Assembly (NCBI GenBank): GCA_033675545.1 | Contig: JAWDGP010004813.1 | Coordinates: 40,001-104,000 of the forward strand | From: Elysia crispata | Taxonomy: Eukaryota > Mollusca > Gastropoda > Plakobranchidae | Direction: 5' to 3' | Length of the DNA stretch: 64,000 bases | In this document: one piece after another, positions 53,101 to 63,563 of the stretch | How positions within the stretch are numbered: the stretch's first letter is position 1 | How the letters are laid out: each line of letters begins with the position of its first letter | Notes under the pieces: model-generated | Database searches by the model: none | The model's input: only the letters and a program-made list of their open reading frames with translations | Told to the model about the DNA's origin: nothing | Translations under genes and position numbers: made by a program

Positions 53101-55301
53101 TACATCATATATATAGATATGTATATACATGATAGGGTCAAGGACAAAATTTGCAAATTAAAAAAATAGACCTGCATGTGAGCCCTAACCAAATTGTCTG
53201 AACTTTTTCGCACCCATCACAATGCCGGATCTTGACTTGGTCTCAAAATAAAAAAAAAGTTACTTACCCCAACCAACCGGAACCCACCACAAGCAACCCA
53301 GATTAAAGGATAATAAAAAGAAAATTAAGGGAAGGAAATATATTATACTATTAGCTCTGCGGGTTTTGTTTTGTTTCATTGGCGCTGGGTGACATGGCCC
53401 GTACGCAACACTGAGATCTAATGTCTGTTGTGCATGCATACCATAGTTTCAAGCCCATACAAGGTAGGGCCAAAAGCATTTTTCTCGTTCTGTTTTTCAT
53501 TCGGTATCACTTTCAAACCTCCTCGGCTTTTTCGATGGTTTGAAACGTGCACTTTAATCTTTTACTTCTATATTAAAAAAACAAACCACGTAAAAAAAGG
53601 ACTCATATTTTTACTCAACTAAGCTGCCAAATAAGATTTTAAACAACAACAGCATTAGCAATAAAAACAAAAATTAATAAGTCCGCACCAATTTTCCCCT
53701 TTTGCCAATAAATGTTGACCTTGGAAGAGAAAAGTGCGGTGTCATAATAAAATTAATATTCTACCACTGCACATGTTCCTGCGAGGTCGAGTTTCGCATG
53801 ATACTAAAAAAAAAATATATCAATCTCAGAAAGAAAATCGTTGTTGGCGTCTTTTTCTTCCAATCAAGTCCATTTGAACTTATTTCGAACACCACTCTCC
53901 ACTACCTTCAGATCCGACGAGCGGTCTAAGAAATGTTCCAGCATGACTAATGTACAAGGAATAGATTCTAGATCTAGATCTACACAGTAGAATAGTCTTA
54001 ATATTGTTCCAAATAGATCCAGATAAATCCAGAAATTTCAGAAAGCGAGTTCCTAAATTGCTTTTGAATGAAGAAACGAATCAGACTTCAAGTAAACTAA
54101 AGTTAAATCAATGTGGATTGGCAGCCGCCCGAGCGAAACCACGAGAAACAAAGAGTAAAAACAAGGGAAACAAAAACTGAAAGAGGTCGAACTGCAACAG
54201 TATGCATGCTCGATTTAAATTTAGACTTCATACACTTCTTGGTTTTCTGATAGTGGGGAGCTTCTCTCATACCGGAGTTTCCCGATGATACGCAAGCGAG
54301 CTAAAAATAAAGTGCCGACAATATTGTCGGCAGTGGGACTGAATGTGCCGACAATTGTCGGCAGTTTTGAAAAGCGACTGTCGGCGTTTTAACTGCTAGC
54401 CGCTGTTAGAGTGGCGGATTGCTGACACGCCGACAATTTGATGTTAATGGAGTTTTGGCCGTAAAAATTTGCTGAACGGCCGTGATTGTCGGAAATCCGA
54501 CAATTGTCGGCACGCATGCAGGTCTAAAAAAAGGAGAATTTCATACAAGGAAACACATGCAACACCTTTGAAATAAACAACTTAAGATCATTACTGTAAT
54601 TATTCTGCAATCCCCACTTCATTATTCAAATTATGAGATTTGATAATGCCATGCATTCTCAGCATCATTCTTGCATGTTGAACATGTTATTCTTGCATGG
54701 GATACATCCTTGCACACTAAGCAATTAGCCACTCTCTCCCACTTGAATAAACAGAAATAGTCATGCCTATAATCTTCAAAAAGTTGTGAAAATATACATA
54801 ATTGTATAGAAGCACTTGACCGAATTTTACATAAAATTTGGCTCATAACAGTATTTTACTCCTATTGGTGTAAGAAGTTGATCAGTTTATTTTATGAAAA
54901 ATTTTTGTATGTCTAGAAAGAAATAAAGGGGATGAAAAAAAAACAAGTAGTTGACTTCCATGATTCAATCTGGAAAGACCAAGCTAAATAGTAAATTTTA
55001 TTATTACAATTTTATATATCGTAATGAAGAGCAAAAACTAATAAGTAATATTTTTTTTAAAAAGGGGAAAAAACAGAAAGCGTAAATTTAAGCTTTAAGG
55101 ATTCTTCTTCACAAAAACTTTTCAAGAGAGATTTGTCAATCATATATTGTGGCTCAAAATGAAAAAATGCAACAGCGTAGCATTTTTTCATTGGGTTCTC
55201 CTAGATTTTGTCGAGTAAACTAATTTTGAAAACTTTACAAATACATTGTACCTGTAATGTGTGCCGACATACGAGAAAAATATCAGGAACCTGCCCATCA
55301 T
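44340..55301 (-). CDS. PUSL1: tRNA pseudouridine synthase-like 1 (TruA family)
   Basis: Eight exons on the minus strand: 55301-55252, 52918-52849, 52610-52498, 51897-51817, 49570-49436, 46214-46104, 45325-45064 and 44513-44340. Phases match at every junction and give 331 residues (human PUSL1 is about 300). The N-terminus reads RFLIFFSYVGTHYSGVQQQ, the TruA substrate-binding strand. SSRTDKGVHAL carries the catalytic Asp61. VSDNFHAQANATGRKYVYRL (about 112-131) has the conserved FHA and the Tyr near the active site. LEFWDIHVQAKSFLYKMVRR (about 260) is the family's SFL..Q/M-VRR motif. TruA-type enzymes convert uridine to pseudouridine in tRNA, and the mammalian PUSL1 is mitochondrial. Two donors are the less common GTCAGT. 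The start is the first of two ATGs 15 bases after a TCTTTCAG acceptor, so an upstream non-coding exon is likely. No clear targeting peptide is seen. Introns 4 and 5 hold pogo-type transposons. Confidence 0.9.
45005..45046. repeat. G-rich and (GA)n tract in PUSL1 intron 7
   Basis: A run of G followed by GA repeats, close to the donor of exon 7. Confidence 0.93.
45326..46103 (-). other. PUSL1 intron 6
   Basis: No repeat family or RNA gene recognised. Confidence 0.5.
46304..48822 (-). mobile_element. pogo/Tigger-type DNA transposon, nearly complete
   Basis: Ends are CAGTGGAAACCTC (46304-46316) and its exact inverse (48810-48822). Each is flanked by TA, the target duplication of the Tc1/mariner-pogo superfamily. 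Inside, the outer 60 bases or so of both ends stay loosely similar. The element is 2,519 bases and contains a transposase read on the minus strand. It lies in PUSL1 intron 5, in the same orientation as the gene. The clean ends and single main coding lesion suggest a fairly recent insertion. Confidence 0.93.
46589..48126 (-). pseudogene. Tigger/pogo transposase (CENP-B-like HTH plus DDE domain), frameshifted
   Basis: The N-terminal part (48126 to about 47733) has a CENP-B-type helix-turn-helix (LTLETKLKLLSEIDNMGKTT, IADSYRIPANTLSTILKNR) and a second HTH ending WVGRFKRRHG. A one-base shift near 47733 moves reading to the frame with KAVSGEAASVDMSTVETW. The catalytic domain follows, with NADETGIF (first Asp, codon 47602-47600) and IVDNCPAH (second Asp). 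Thirty residues on, QPCEQGIINSFKRLYRK has Glu where the family usually has Asp. The spacing is that of pogo DD30D enzymes. The C-terminus is acidic (about 46750-46950), as in other Tigger proteins. The enzyme cuts and pastes DNA into TA sites. The frameshift, and perhaps the Glu, make this copy inactive as read. Confidence 0.9.
48823..49435 (-). other. PUSL1 intron 5, segment upstream of the transposon
   Basis: Plain AT-rich intron between the exon 5 donor (minus strand) and the transposon's TA. Nothing else seen. Confidence 0.5.
50150..50177. repeat. (TTA)n microsatellite beside the pogo derivative
   Basis: About nine TTA units end at the TA used as the transposon target. Confidence 0.9.
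50181..51258. mobile_element. Non-autonomous pogo-type transposon, 1,078 bp, with iterated subterminal words
   Basis: The left end CAGTAGTCTCCGGATAAA and the inverse of the right end CAATAGTCTCAGGATAAA match at 16 of 18 positions. TA flanks both ends (50179-50180 and 51259-51260). Within 135 bases of the left end the word TAAA..CACGC occurs five times. One direct copy (CCTAAACGCACGC) lies near the right end, plus an inverted one in the terminus. At 50893 an ATG begins MSTHKTLTLET, after which a one-base shift gives KLKILDILF. That is the start of a Tigger-type transposase, so this is an internal-deletion derivative of an autonomous parent lying on the plus strand. It sits in PUSL1 intron 4. 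Confidence 0.85.
51898..52497 (-). other. PUSL1 intron 3
   Basis: A- and T-rich intron with poly-A runs. No feature recognised. Confidence 0.5.
53054..53142. repeat. (TA)n followed by a 23-bp inverted repeat
   Basis: After about 12 TA copies, CTTGACCCTACATGTATATA and the following CAT (53083-53105) pair with 53119-53142 across a 13-base loop, with one single-base bulge. It lies in PUSL1 intron 1. Confidence 0.7.
53143..54300 (-). other. PUSL1 intron 1, plain segment
   Basis: Nothing recognised. A short CTAGATCTAGATCTA run lies at about 53969-53983. Confidence 0.45.
54313..54520. repeat. Cluster of GCCGACAA / TTGTCGGC palindromes
   Basis: TGCCGACAATATTGTCGGCA (54313-54332) and TGCCGACAATTGTCGGCA (54346-54363) are perfect palindromes. 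Single half-sites follow (near 54380 and 54430), then ATTGTCGGAAATCCGACAAT and a terminal CCGACAATTGTCGGCA. Nine half-sites occur in about 200 bases of locally GC-richer DNA that begins and ends with the word. It may be a small mobile element or an array of binding sites. No family is recognised. Confidence 0.75.
54521..55251 (-). other. PUSL1 intron 1, segment next to exon 1
   Basis: AT-rich, no feature recognised. Confidence 0.5.
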
Positions 55302-57951
55302 TGAAGTGTCAGTTTGGCCCTGAAAGATAAAATAATTAAACTTGTACGAAAATTTTGTTAAATAATCATAATGTTCATGGAAGGCTTTTAAGAACAGTTC
55401 ATTGTTTTGTTGGGAAGCTTGGACGTCATTAAAGCGCTCACCGCAAGAAATGTGTGTGTATTTTCCAATGCTCATTTGAGACCCCTCATTCTACACTTTT
55501 TATTTAGAGAAGTTTTACTAAAAACAAAAATCTAAGTTTTTGATAGAAGGTAATTTTCAAAAAAATTTGGTAAGACAAATCTAGAAAGAGGCATACCAAG
55601 CCTATCTAGATGAGTTGCGCTATGGAATTCTAGAGAGGCAAGCCGCACTACAGCTTTATTTGGGGTTGGTTGATAAAGGTACTGCACAGCATTGCTATCC
55701 AAAAGATCCTCTCAATGGTTGCAGATGTTAGAAAGAATGCAATTGATGACCAACACAGAAATGGTACACCTAGTGGAAAAAAAGAGCAGGGAGCATTTGA
55801 TCATTAGGGTTTCCTCTTTAAGTGAAAGTTTATCGCCTGAACGCAAGAGAAAGAAAGTCCGATTTAAAATGTGACAGTGACTCGCATTCAAGACCAACTG
55901 GGTTCAACATTAGATAGGATAGAATATTTGGCTGCAACTGCTAAAAAGTAGGTAACTGTGCATAGAGAGAAAGTATCTCATTCTCCATCTATTTCCCCAT
56001 CCAGAAGCATTTGCAAAGAATAAAACTACTACAAATCACAATGTCGTCAGCTGAAGAAAACTTAGTTTCAAGCACCCAAATTAACAGGAGTCATCGATGA
56101 GCGGTAAGAGTAAGTTGCTATTGAAGACTTTTGTAGTTACCAATAATTACCTTTATTTTTGTATCTGAAGAAATTCTGCTCCTATAGCTTTGTCACCTAG
56201 ATGAATGTATCTGAAAGTTATATCTTGTTTCAATCAGGCACTGAAATTTGAATCACAAGGACTAGGATGATACACAGTCACAGTGCATGCAGCATTTGGA
56301 CGATGATCATTTTTGGTCATCACTGCCATCATTTGTATACTAATTACTATTGTTAAAATTATTGTAAGTGTTCTCTACATTCAAAGTTTTTAAAGAAGGG
56401 GAGAGATTGCAGCAATTAAGTTTATGGCTCTACTTGAATAAATAGTTGAATAGTCTCGTAAACTAGGATATCAACCAAGGTATAGTGGAACATGCAAAAT
56501 TGGACAGAGTTGGGAGATTTATAAGTCATTCTTTTCCAGTTATCTGATTTCCCCATTTACTGGTTAGTCTAAGATGTTTTATTCTTTGATATAAGTTTCC
56601 CGCAGCTACATAAAACAAACAGGTTGCTATAGCTTGTGTAAATGTAGTATTGATCCAACTGGCCACCTGTAGTTGGCTAGGTAACATACAAATCCCCAGA
56701 TGGGAACAAAAGTGATTGCAAATGAAAAGTAGGTTTGGTGCTGCTAGACACAGCAGGTTCATTGTTTGCCAGTATAGTGGTTGTTTCGATTTTTTTTTTT
56801 TTTTGGAAACCATTAAGGAAAAAAAATTGTTCCATACTCTCCGTCTCTCTGAGCTCGAGACAACCACCAAATCGTTTTTTTTTTAGACCTTGGAACATCT
56901 TTACTCTAGGTTCTTGATTCATGAACGTTGATCAGTGGCAAATATCTTTTTTCTCCTTACATCAAGAACATCTCGCCCTAAATCTTAGTCTAGATTTAGT
57001 TCAAAATACAACACATACCGTTCATAGCTGCACATTAAGATAGATCTATATAACATATATATACATGTAGCTATAGTCTTAAAAACAAAGCCTTAGTTTA
57101 CTTTTAGTTTACTACATGTAGGCAAATCAATCACTTGTAGTCTGAGGGTTATATTAATTAATAAACGTAAAATAATCACACTGGTGGTAATCTAATGTGT
57201 TGACATAAGCCATGATGCATTGTTAAGTTCCTATACATGAGTAGATATACCAGCCGGTGTACAGTTGACTTGATTGCTTGAAAAGGTTACAGAAACAGTT
57301 ACTGTTTAGATCTATTATAAATGATTCCAAAAATTATACAAAATATCGACTTAATTGTTAGTTCTTGGCTGTGATCTAGGTGATTTTTTGAGTATCTAAC
57401 CCAGTTAGGCCTTACAAAGATCCTTGAAATATTAGAGAATACTCGATAATGATGAAATGAAACTGAATTTTACCGCTGATCGCTGAGACCGGTTCGCAAT
57501 ATTTACAAGTACAAACAAAAACACCTCCCAGCACTGAAGAAAGTAAGATGAATCGATACAATCATCGTGGAAATAAGATCAGTTACAATTTTTTTTTGTC
57601 TGTGTGTGAGTCGTAATAAACACTGTGGGGAAAAAAGGTGTTTGTTATCATCACGTTAATTCAACTTAAGTTATTGCCATAATATTATATGCCTAATGAT
57701 TTATATCGCTTCTGAGTGAGTAAGGTAATTTCAAGAGGGAGTTTGCTATTGAGACATAATTACTTTATACAAACGTTTGTTTGACACAGCAGACAACTTC
57801 CGGTGCTCAAGGTTAAGAATTACTTTCGATTTTGATCCCCATACAGATTCTAAGATTTGTCTAGATCTAGATCTAGATCTAGTATTAAAGCGAATCTTGG
57901 GGTTCAGCCCTCAAATTAAAATTCTAAGGATCTAAGAAAAAGGCGAACAAT
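55302..57951. promoter_or_regulatory. Divergent intergenic region between PUSL1 and NDUFB5
   Basis: It must contain both promoters and any non-coding first exons. No TATA box or CpG island stands out. Open frames on both strands at 55692-55897 and 56526-56922 have no recognisable domains. Near NDUFB5 lies a 22-base perfect palindrome made of TAGATC units. Confidence 0.5.
57861..57882. repeat. (TAGATC)n palindrome upstream of NDUFB5
   Basis: About three and a half GATCTA units form a self-complementary run 70 bases before the start codon. Shorter copies lie near 26753, 53969, 58080 and 58428. Confidence 0.8.
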
Positions 57952-60900
57952 ATGGTTGGAATGAGCTTACTTAGACCTTCCATGCGACAGCTTTTTATTC
58001 GGCTACCTCTACAGAAAAAATCTGTTTTGCAAAGTCAAAGTAAGTAACAAAAAGAAGATCAGATCCAGACTAGATTTAGATCTAGATTCTCTAGATTAGA
58101 TCCTTAGATTTTCTCTAGGATGTTAATTTTTAGTTAGCTTAGGTTTTTATTGTAGTCTAGATCTAGGCTTATGCCTCAGTCTTAACTCTAGTTTATTTTT
58201 GTTTTTGTTTTTTTTTTGTTGTTGTTGTTCTCTTGTGTAATTTTCTCCCTGTTTGTGAAAATTTTGGATAGTAATACGTTACATTGTTTGTAGGCCTAGT
58301 CTCTATTTGTAATTTTTGTCAAACATTTTCACAAATTTCCAAGTCAAAGCCTATTTTTAATCACTGCTAAACGCTAATATCTAGGCCTACATAAAGTTTT
58401 AGCTCTATACAGAAAGTCTTACTACATATAGATCTAGATCTCTAGTAGTAATAGTAAATGTATAAATACTAGAATTTGTGACAATCTAAGACTACTTTTC
58501 ATTCTTGTTCAACAACAAGGTCTGGATTATTTGCTGTAATGACAAATTTGCTATTTAATAGTGCTGTGTTTGATAAATTTAAAAATGGAAAAAAAGATTT
58601 TAAGTGTGTGGGTCCTCCTTTCTTTGCTAAGATATCTTACAACATGAAAAAGATAATTTTTTCATTTGAAATTTCTGATATTTCTGTACAGTTTTCTCTC
58701 AACATTGCATTATTTTATATCAACTCTATGCGAAATTGCAAAATTCAACCCAATTCTATGTTTTGACTTTTCAGTTTCTGTAAGAAATGCAGGACATGAA
58801 CGTAAGATGGTGATAATTCCTACGAAGTTTGAATGGACACAATTCAAGAATGACTTGGTAATTCTGAATATTGTCGAAACTGTTTAGCACCTTTCTAGAC
58901 ATTAAACATATTATGCAATAATACTTTCAGACATTAAGTTACATGCAAAGAATACAAAACTTATATTTGCAACTGCAAATTGTCTGCTAATGCCACTATG
59001 CACATGAAAATTTTGGTCTATTAAACAATATTCATCAACAAAGATGTATAGCATGTGGATAGGTGTCCTTTCAAAAGGTTTATTAAATCAAATACTGATA
59101 ATGATAGTACCATGTACCTCTTAACAAAAACAATAGACCTTATAAGAAATGTGACAAAACAAGTATTTTTAATTAATGGAAGGCATTTAATCATAATAAA
59201 AAATTTCATAATAGGTATATTGCAATGATTGGATACGATAAATTAAAAAAATAAGACAACATATAGATATCAGATTATTGGAGATTTTTTTTTTGGGGGG
59301 GGGTGGGAGAGGGGGTTTAAGAAATTTTTTACCTTTTCAACTACAGCCCCAGGCATATAAAGAATGGAAAGCATTCCCTCTTGCATGTATACACATACTT
59401 TTATAGCCATGGTGTATAAACCACAAAGAGATCCACTTACTTATAGTTTTTTTTCAAAGAAAATTCAGAGATAGCACTTTTAAACAATGTGACACACTTG
59501 AAACTGAGATAAGCAAACCACAAATGTTATTATTTTAATAAAATCTGCCACAGAAAGGTGGGTAATTTCAAGTTTCTAACCAAAAAAAAGTGCATTTCAG
59601 CTGGTGCAACCATTTTGTGAACCTGTTTGGTTTTTAACATCTTCGCAGACACAATGCCTAAGAAATAATTTCACAAAACCCAAGAGACGTTTTGTTTGAT
59701 TTTCAGTGAATTCATACTCTCGTAGTTTTGATGACTATTGGGTGTCAATAAAGTTAAGTGGTCTTCAATTTTTCAGTATGGCTTGGAGGTTTTTTTTTTT
59801 TATTTTTAACAGTTACATTGTCTATCTTTACGTAAACTTAAACTTTAAAGTGAGATTTAATGAGCATTAAATAGTTTAGAGAGTTCACAGTGTGCACTTA
59901 TCTTATTTATGTAATTTTTTATTATGTCCTATTTTCTTTACTTTTTCTTTCACCGCTATCCTCTTGTTTCTCTTTCAGCACTTTTATTTTTTGCTTGGTC
60001 TTGTTCCAATGGGATTGTTAATTACTTACGCTAACATGTTTATCGGTGAGTAAAAGTTTATTTTCATTAAAAATCATATATAGTTGGGGGGCAAAAAAGC
60101 TAACGAATTATTTAAATGCACATTGCTTTTATCTCATGTGTGAGATGGTGGCATTACTCTAATATGCCATAAACATATATATATATCATAAATTTGCACT
60201 GCCACAGCTTTTATTTAACACAGTTGATTGATATTTATATATTATCACATCTCAAATCATAACTAGCAGCAGCATATGCTATCATCCTTGGGGAGTTACA
60301 TGTGAAACAGTAAGCCATTCATCACTCATGCGAGAGTCGGTGCTGCACTCTGATAACTTCGTTGCAGTCCAGTCCTTGATGATGTCTAGTCAGATCCTTT
60401 GCTGTCCGCCTCTCGGTCTCTTTCTCTCTGTCCAACTCTTCTTAATGATTGTGCATAGGGAAATATGACGCTTCCTCTTTTCAACTGTTTTCAGTGTTTC
60501 AGGTCTTACTCTCAGCAACAAACATAGGTCTTTGATGGTATATTTTTTGTTTCCAACTGATTTGACCTATATACATGTATATAAAGTCCTAATCTCAAAA
60601 GCTGTTACTGTTCATTGCTTCATTTATTCAAGTTTCATATTTCATAGCCTTTTAGCAGGATATATGGTACATAGCATTTCTGGAACCGTGACTTGGTTTT
60701 TTGCGCTTTTGAAGCCAGACATTAGCGTTCGATTCATTTCCCTAAATCGAGTCTTCACAATCTCTTTTCTTTGGTTGTTTTTTTTCTACAACTCTCTCTG
60801 TTCTGTGTTACTTGTTGTCTATGGGACCTGAAAGAATGTACTCTGTCAAAATTGTTCCTGTTGACACAAATATTAACTCTGATTCCTGGGTACTTTGGCA

Positions 60901-63079
60901 TGATCATAACTAGTTTTGCTGAGTCATTTAATTTTATAAAGAGAAAAATTGCAAGTAGAGTAACATTTCAGTTTATCAGCTCTACTCTGTGACTGAGATT
61001 TGAGGGACTTTCACTTTCAGATTTATTTCTTTATTTATCAGGATTATTGCTCTAGGTATGCCCAGTTTAGTTCTTTTTTCTTTTTGTTGTATATAATTGG
61101 ATTTTGCTCTGTAATTTCCATTAAACAAACAATCTTAACCTTCTCATCAAGCTTTATTGGGTTGATTTCTACAGAATATCGTATCACAGCATTTGCAAGC
61201 TTTCATTACAACCAATATCTTGAAAGGTTTACATGTATCATGTTTCATTTTTTTCCATTAATATTTTAATACTAGTTCAAGTGTTGTAATTTCATTTGTA
61301 TTAAAGCAGCAATAAATCTTTTCCCTTCATTCCTTTTTTTTTTTAATGTTTCTTAAGGTCCTGCAGAGTTGTCTGAAATTCCTGAAGGTTATGAACCCAA
61401 AGAGTATGAGTATTATCAGGTATTTTAAGCCAAATATTTTATGTTAGATAAAAAGATTCTCTTCCGAAATGAGTGTAATGTATATTAGATGAACTCTTAC
61501 AAATGTGGTAGAGTTTTGTTTTATTTTTAAGCTTTTTTGTTGTACAATAAGTGTAAAGATGTAATCAGTAATGTGAACAAATGGCCTGTTTTGTCGTAAT
61601 TGTGAAATCAAAACCTACTTAAAATTTGTATGCTGTATACAAATCTCATAGAATCAGGCAAAATATAATTGAACTGAACATCATTTTTTTCTTTTTCATC
61701 ACATATATTTGTTTATTTACTTACTTTGAGTTTGTGCATCTATCTTAAGCTTAAGCATCAGGTTTTCTTTGCTATTACTGGTTTGCAGAAAGAAAAGCAA
61801 ATTCACTGATATGTATAGTGTACAATAGTGTACAGTAATTATTATTTTTTTTTCCCTCAGAGCCCAATTAAGAGGTGGATGGCCAAGTACATATTTGAGG
61901 AGCCAATGAAAGAGTATGAGAGAAGTCTGCACACTTTGCATGTGGAGGGAGAACGGAGATACTGGAAGTGAGTTTATTTCTATACGTCACACAACACCCG
62001 CTTGGATGATTCACTAAAAAATAAAAAAGTGGTTTTTTTTCTGGAAAAACAAAGGAATGTTAAAGTTACTAACGTTGAACTGATTTAAAAAGAGCAGTAA
62101 GCCCAAATCATCAGAAGTTTGAGTCACATGAAAAAATGTTGCTGAAACCCAGTGAAAGCAATTTGGAGAACAGAAGCAGAAAGATAATGGGCCCTACAAT
62201 ATCGTTATATTCTTATAATTGTTGAGAGCTGTGCCATAGTTCATCGCAAAGAAGATTATCATCAAGATTAACTTAATTACTCAGCTCTAAATTTATGATG
62301 ATTTTAATTAATCCAGATTATTGTTGTTCTTAGATGTTCTGGTTAATTGGTGGCGTATTTCGAAAAGACTATTAAAGCATATATATATATATGCTTTTGA
62401 TACTTTTTGTGGGCTTTTTTTTATTTCTATAATTAATGCAACATATACTATGTATAGTGTTAAAGAATGAGATAGAACGGAGAGCTGGAAAGAATGAAAT
62501 GCTGATCAGAGTTTTCATTTTACTTTGAAAGTCAGAATGCTTTAGCTTGTCCAAGAAGCTTGGATTGATGTATGTTTTATTGAGCTGTTGTTTCATTGCA
62601 TAGATTTTACCTAACTTGTGTTCAATATCATCCAAGTAGGACCACCTTCAACTTTAGGATTTTTGCCGAATCAGTTAGAGCTGAAGGGGTCATGCTCATT
62701 CTGGTCTCAATTAGCTTGTGACATTAAATGTTGACTTTTGATATCAAAACTTGTAAGTTTTTTTTGTTTTTTGTTGTTGTTTTTTTTTTTAATGATTTTA
62801 GGGTGGTATTATGAATTGAATATAATAATATGAAATAATTTAAATAGCTCTATCCATAAACCGTGTAAACTCCATATACTAACGGAGCCAAGTATTGAAA
62901 CTTAAGATTATAGATTTTTTTTCTGCTTTCTTCCCAGCATGCTTTACAAGAAGGTTAAAGTTCTGATGCAAGATCGCCTGGACTACCGTGGTTGGTATTG
63001 GGTGGACGCTGACAAGAGCATCATGGACTTGCAGAAAGAATTAAAAGAGTACAATGACAGAGTAATTGGAAACAAATAA
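57952..63079 (+). CDS. NDUFB5: NADH dehydrogenase [ubiquinone] 1 beta subcomplex subunit 5, mitochondrial (SGDH)
   Basis: Six exons: 57952-58039, 58775-58857, 59979-60045, 61358-61419, 61861-61967 and 62938-63079. All have GT/AG ends and phases fit throughout, giving 182 residues (human 189). The N-terminus MVGMSLLRPSMRQLFIRLPL is basic and free of acidic residues, as a mitochondrial presequence. VIIPTKFEWTQFKNDL leads into one transmembrane helix, HFYFLLGLVPMGLLITYANM (58-77). The most diagnostic stretch is FIGPAELSEIPEGYEPKEYE, which closely matches the vertebrate protein, followed by YYQSPIKRWMAKYIFEEPMK and the C-terminal RGWYWVDADKSIMDLQKELK. The product is an accessory subunit of respiratory complex I in the inner mitochondrial membrane, needed for assembly rather than catalysis. 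Complete and without odd features. Confidence 0.95.
58040..58774 (+). other. NDUFB5 intron 1
   Basis: T-rich, with scattered TAGATC words. Open frames entering exon 2 are readthrough. Confidence 0.6.
58858..59978 (+). other. NDUFB5 intron 2
   Basis: AT-rich with a poly-T/G-rich patch near 59287-59316. No other feature. Confidence 0.55.
60310..60445 (-). mobile_element. LINE ORF2 C-terminal remnant in NDUFB5 intron 3
   Basis: Minus-strand reading gives RKRPRGGQQRI, a stop, LDIIKDWTATKLSECS and SDEWLTV. This fits the non-LTR retrotransposon tail pattern G.R.RGRQR..WLD.IK.WTG..L.E...A.DR..W. The stop replaces the expected Trp. The clade is unresolved. Only the last 45 or so residues remain, as expected for 5'-truncated LINE copies. 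Confidence 0.55.
60446..61357 (+). other. NDUFB5 intron 3, 3' segment
   Basis: T-rich, hydrophobic chance open frames, no feature recognised. Confidence 0.5.
61968..62937 (+). other. NDUFB5 intron 5
   Basis: AT-rich with a short TA run (about 62380-62394). Nothing else seen. Confidence 0.5.
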
Positions 63080-63450
63080 ATTTTTAGTCTCATTTTTTTT
63101 TTCTTTTGTATAATTCCTATTAAAGCATTAGAACCTTTATTGGTCTTTTATGAAAACATGGTTCTGAAATTATATTATTATTTCTAAGATTTCGGATTAC
63201 AGTTTCTATTTCTGCAAAAATTTAACAACACCGACAATGGATCTAGAGGGCGTTTAGCTCATGACTTTTTTTTTCTTTCATCTCTGTGACAGAATGAAAT
63301 CACGTTTTAAAATAAGCTAACTGGAACATAATTTGTAAATACATGTATGTTGTTCAATTAGTGAGTGTAATATCTTTTTGAAATATTCAATTCAAATTTT
63401 GTGCACATGATTCACTGTATGCGTTGAGAATGTGTGTGTGTGATATTTAT

Positions 63451-63563
63451 AATAAAAGGTGGTGTCAGTAGAAGCTGTGCAGACCGAGTATTTTTAGAAT
63501 GATTCTGATAGCACTTAAACTTCCTGGAGTACTACGATCTAGTGTTATTGACTGAGAAATAAA
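63451..63563 (+). promoter_or_regulatory. Polyadenylation signals of NDUFB5
   Basis: AATAAA occurs at 63451-63456 and 63558-63563, about 370 and 480 bases after the stop. The second is followed by a T-rich stretch, as expected for a downstream element. Confidence 0.45.

Noticed and set aside
55302-55475. In-frame upstream extension of PUSL1 exon 1 (starting MSIGKYTHISC)
   Set aside because: A strong TTTTATCTTTCAG acceptor lies between it and the ATG at 55301, and the sequence before the acceptor shows no TruA-family similarity.
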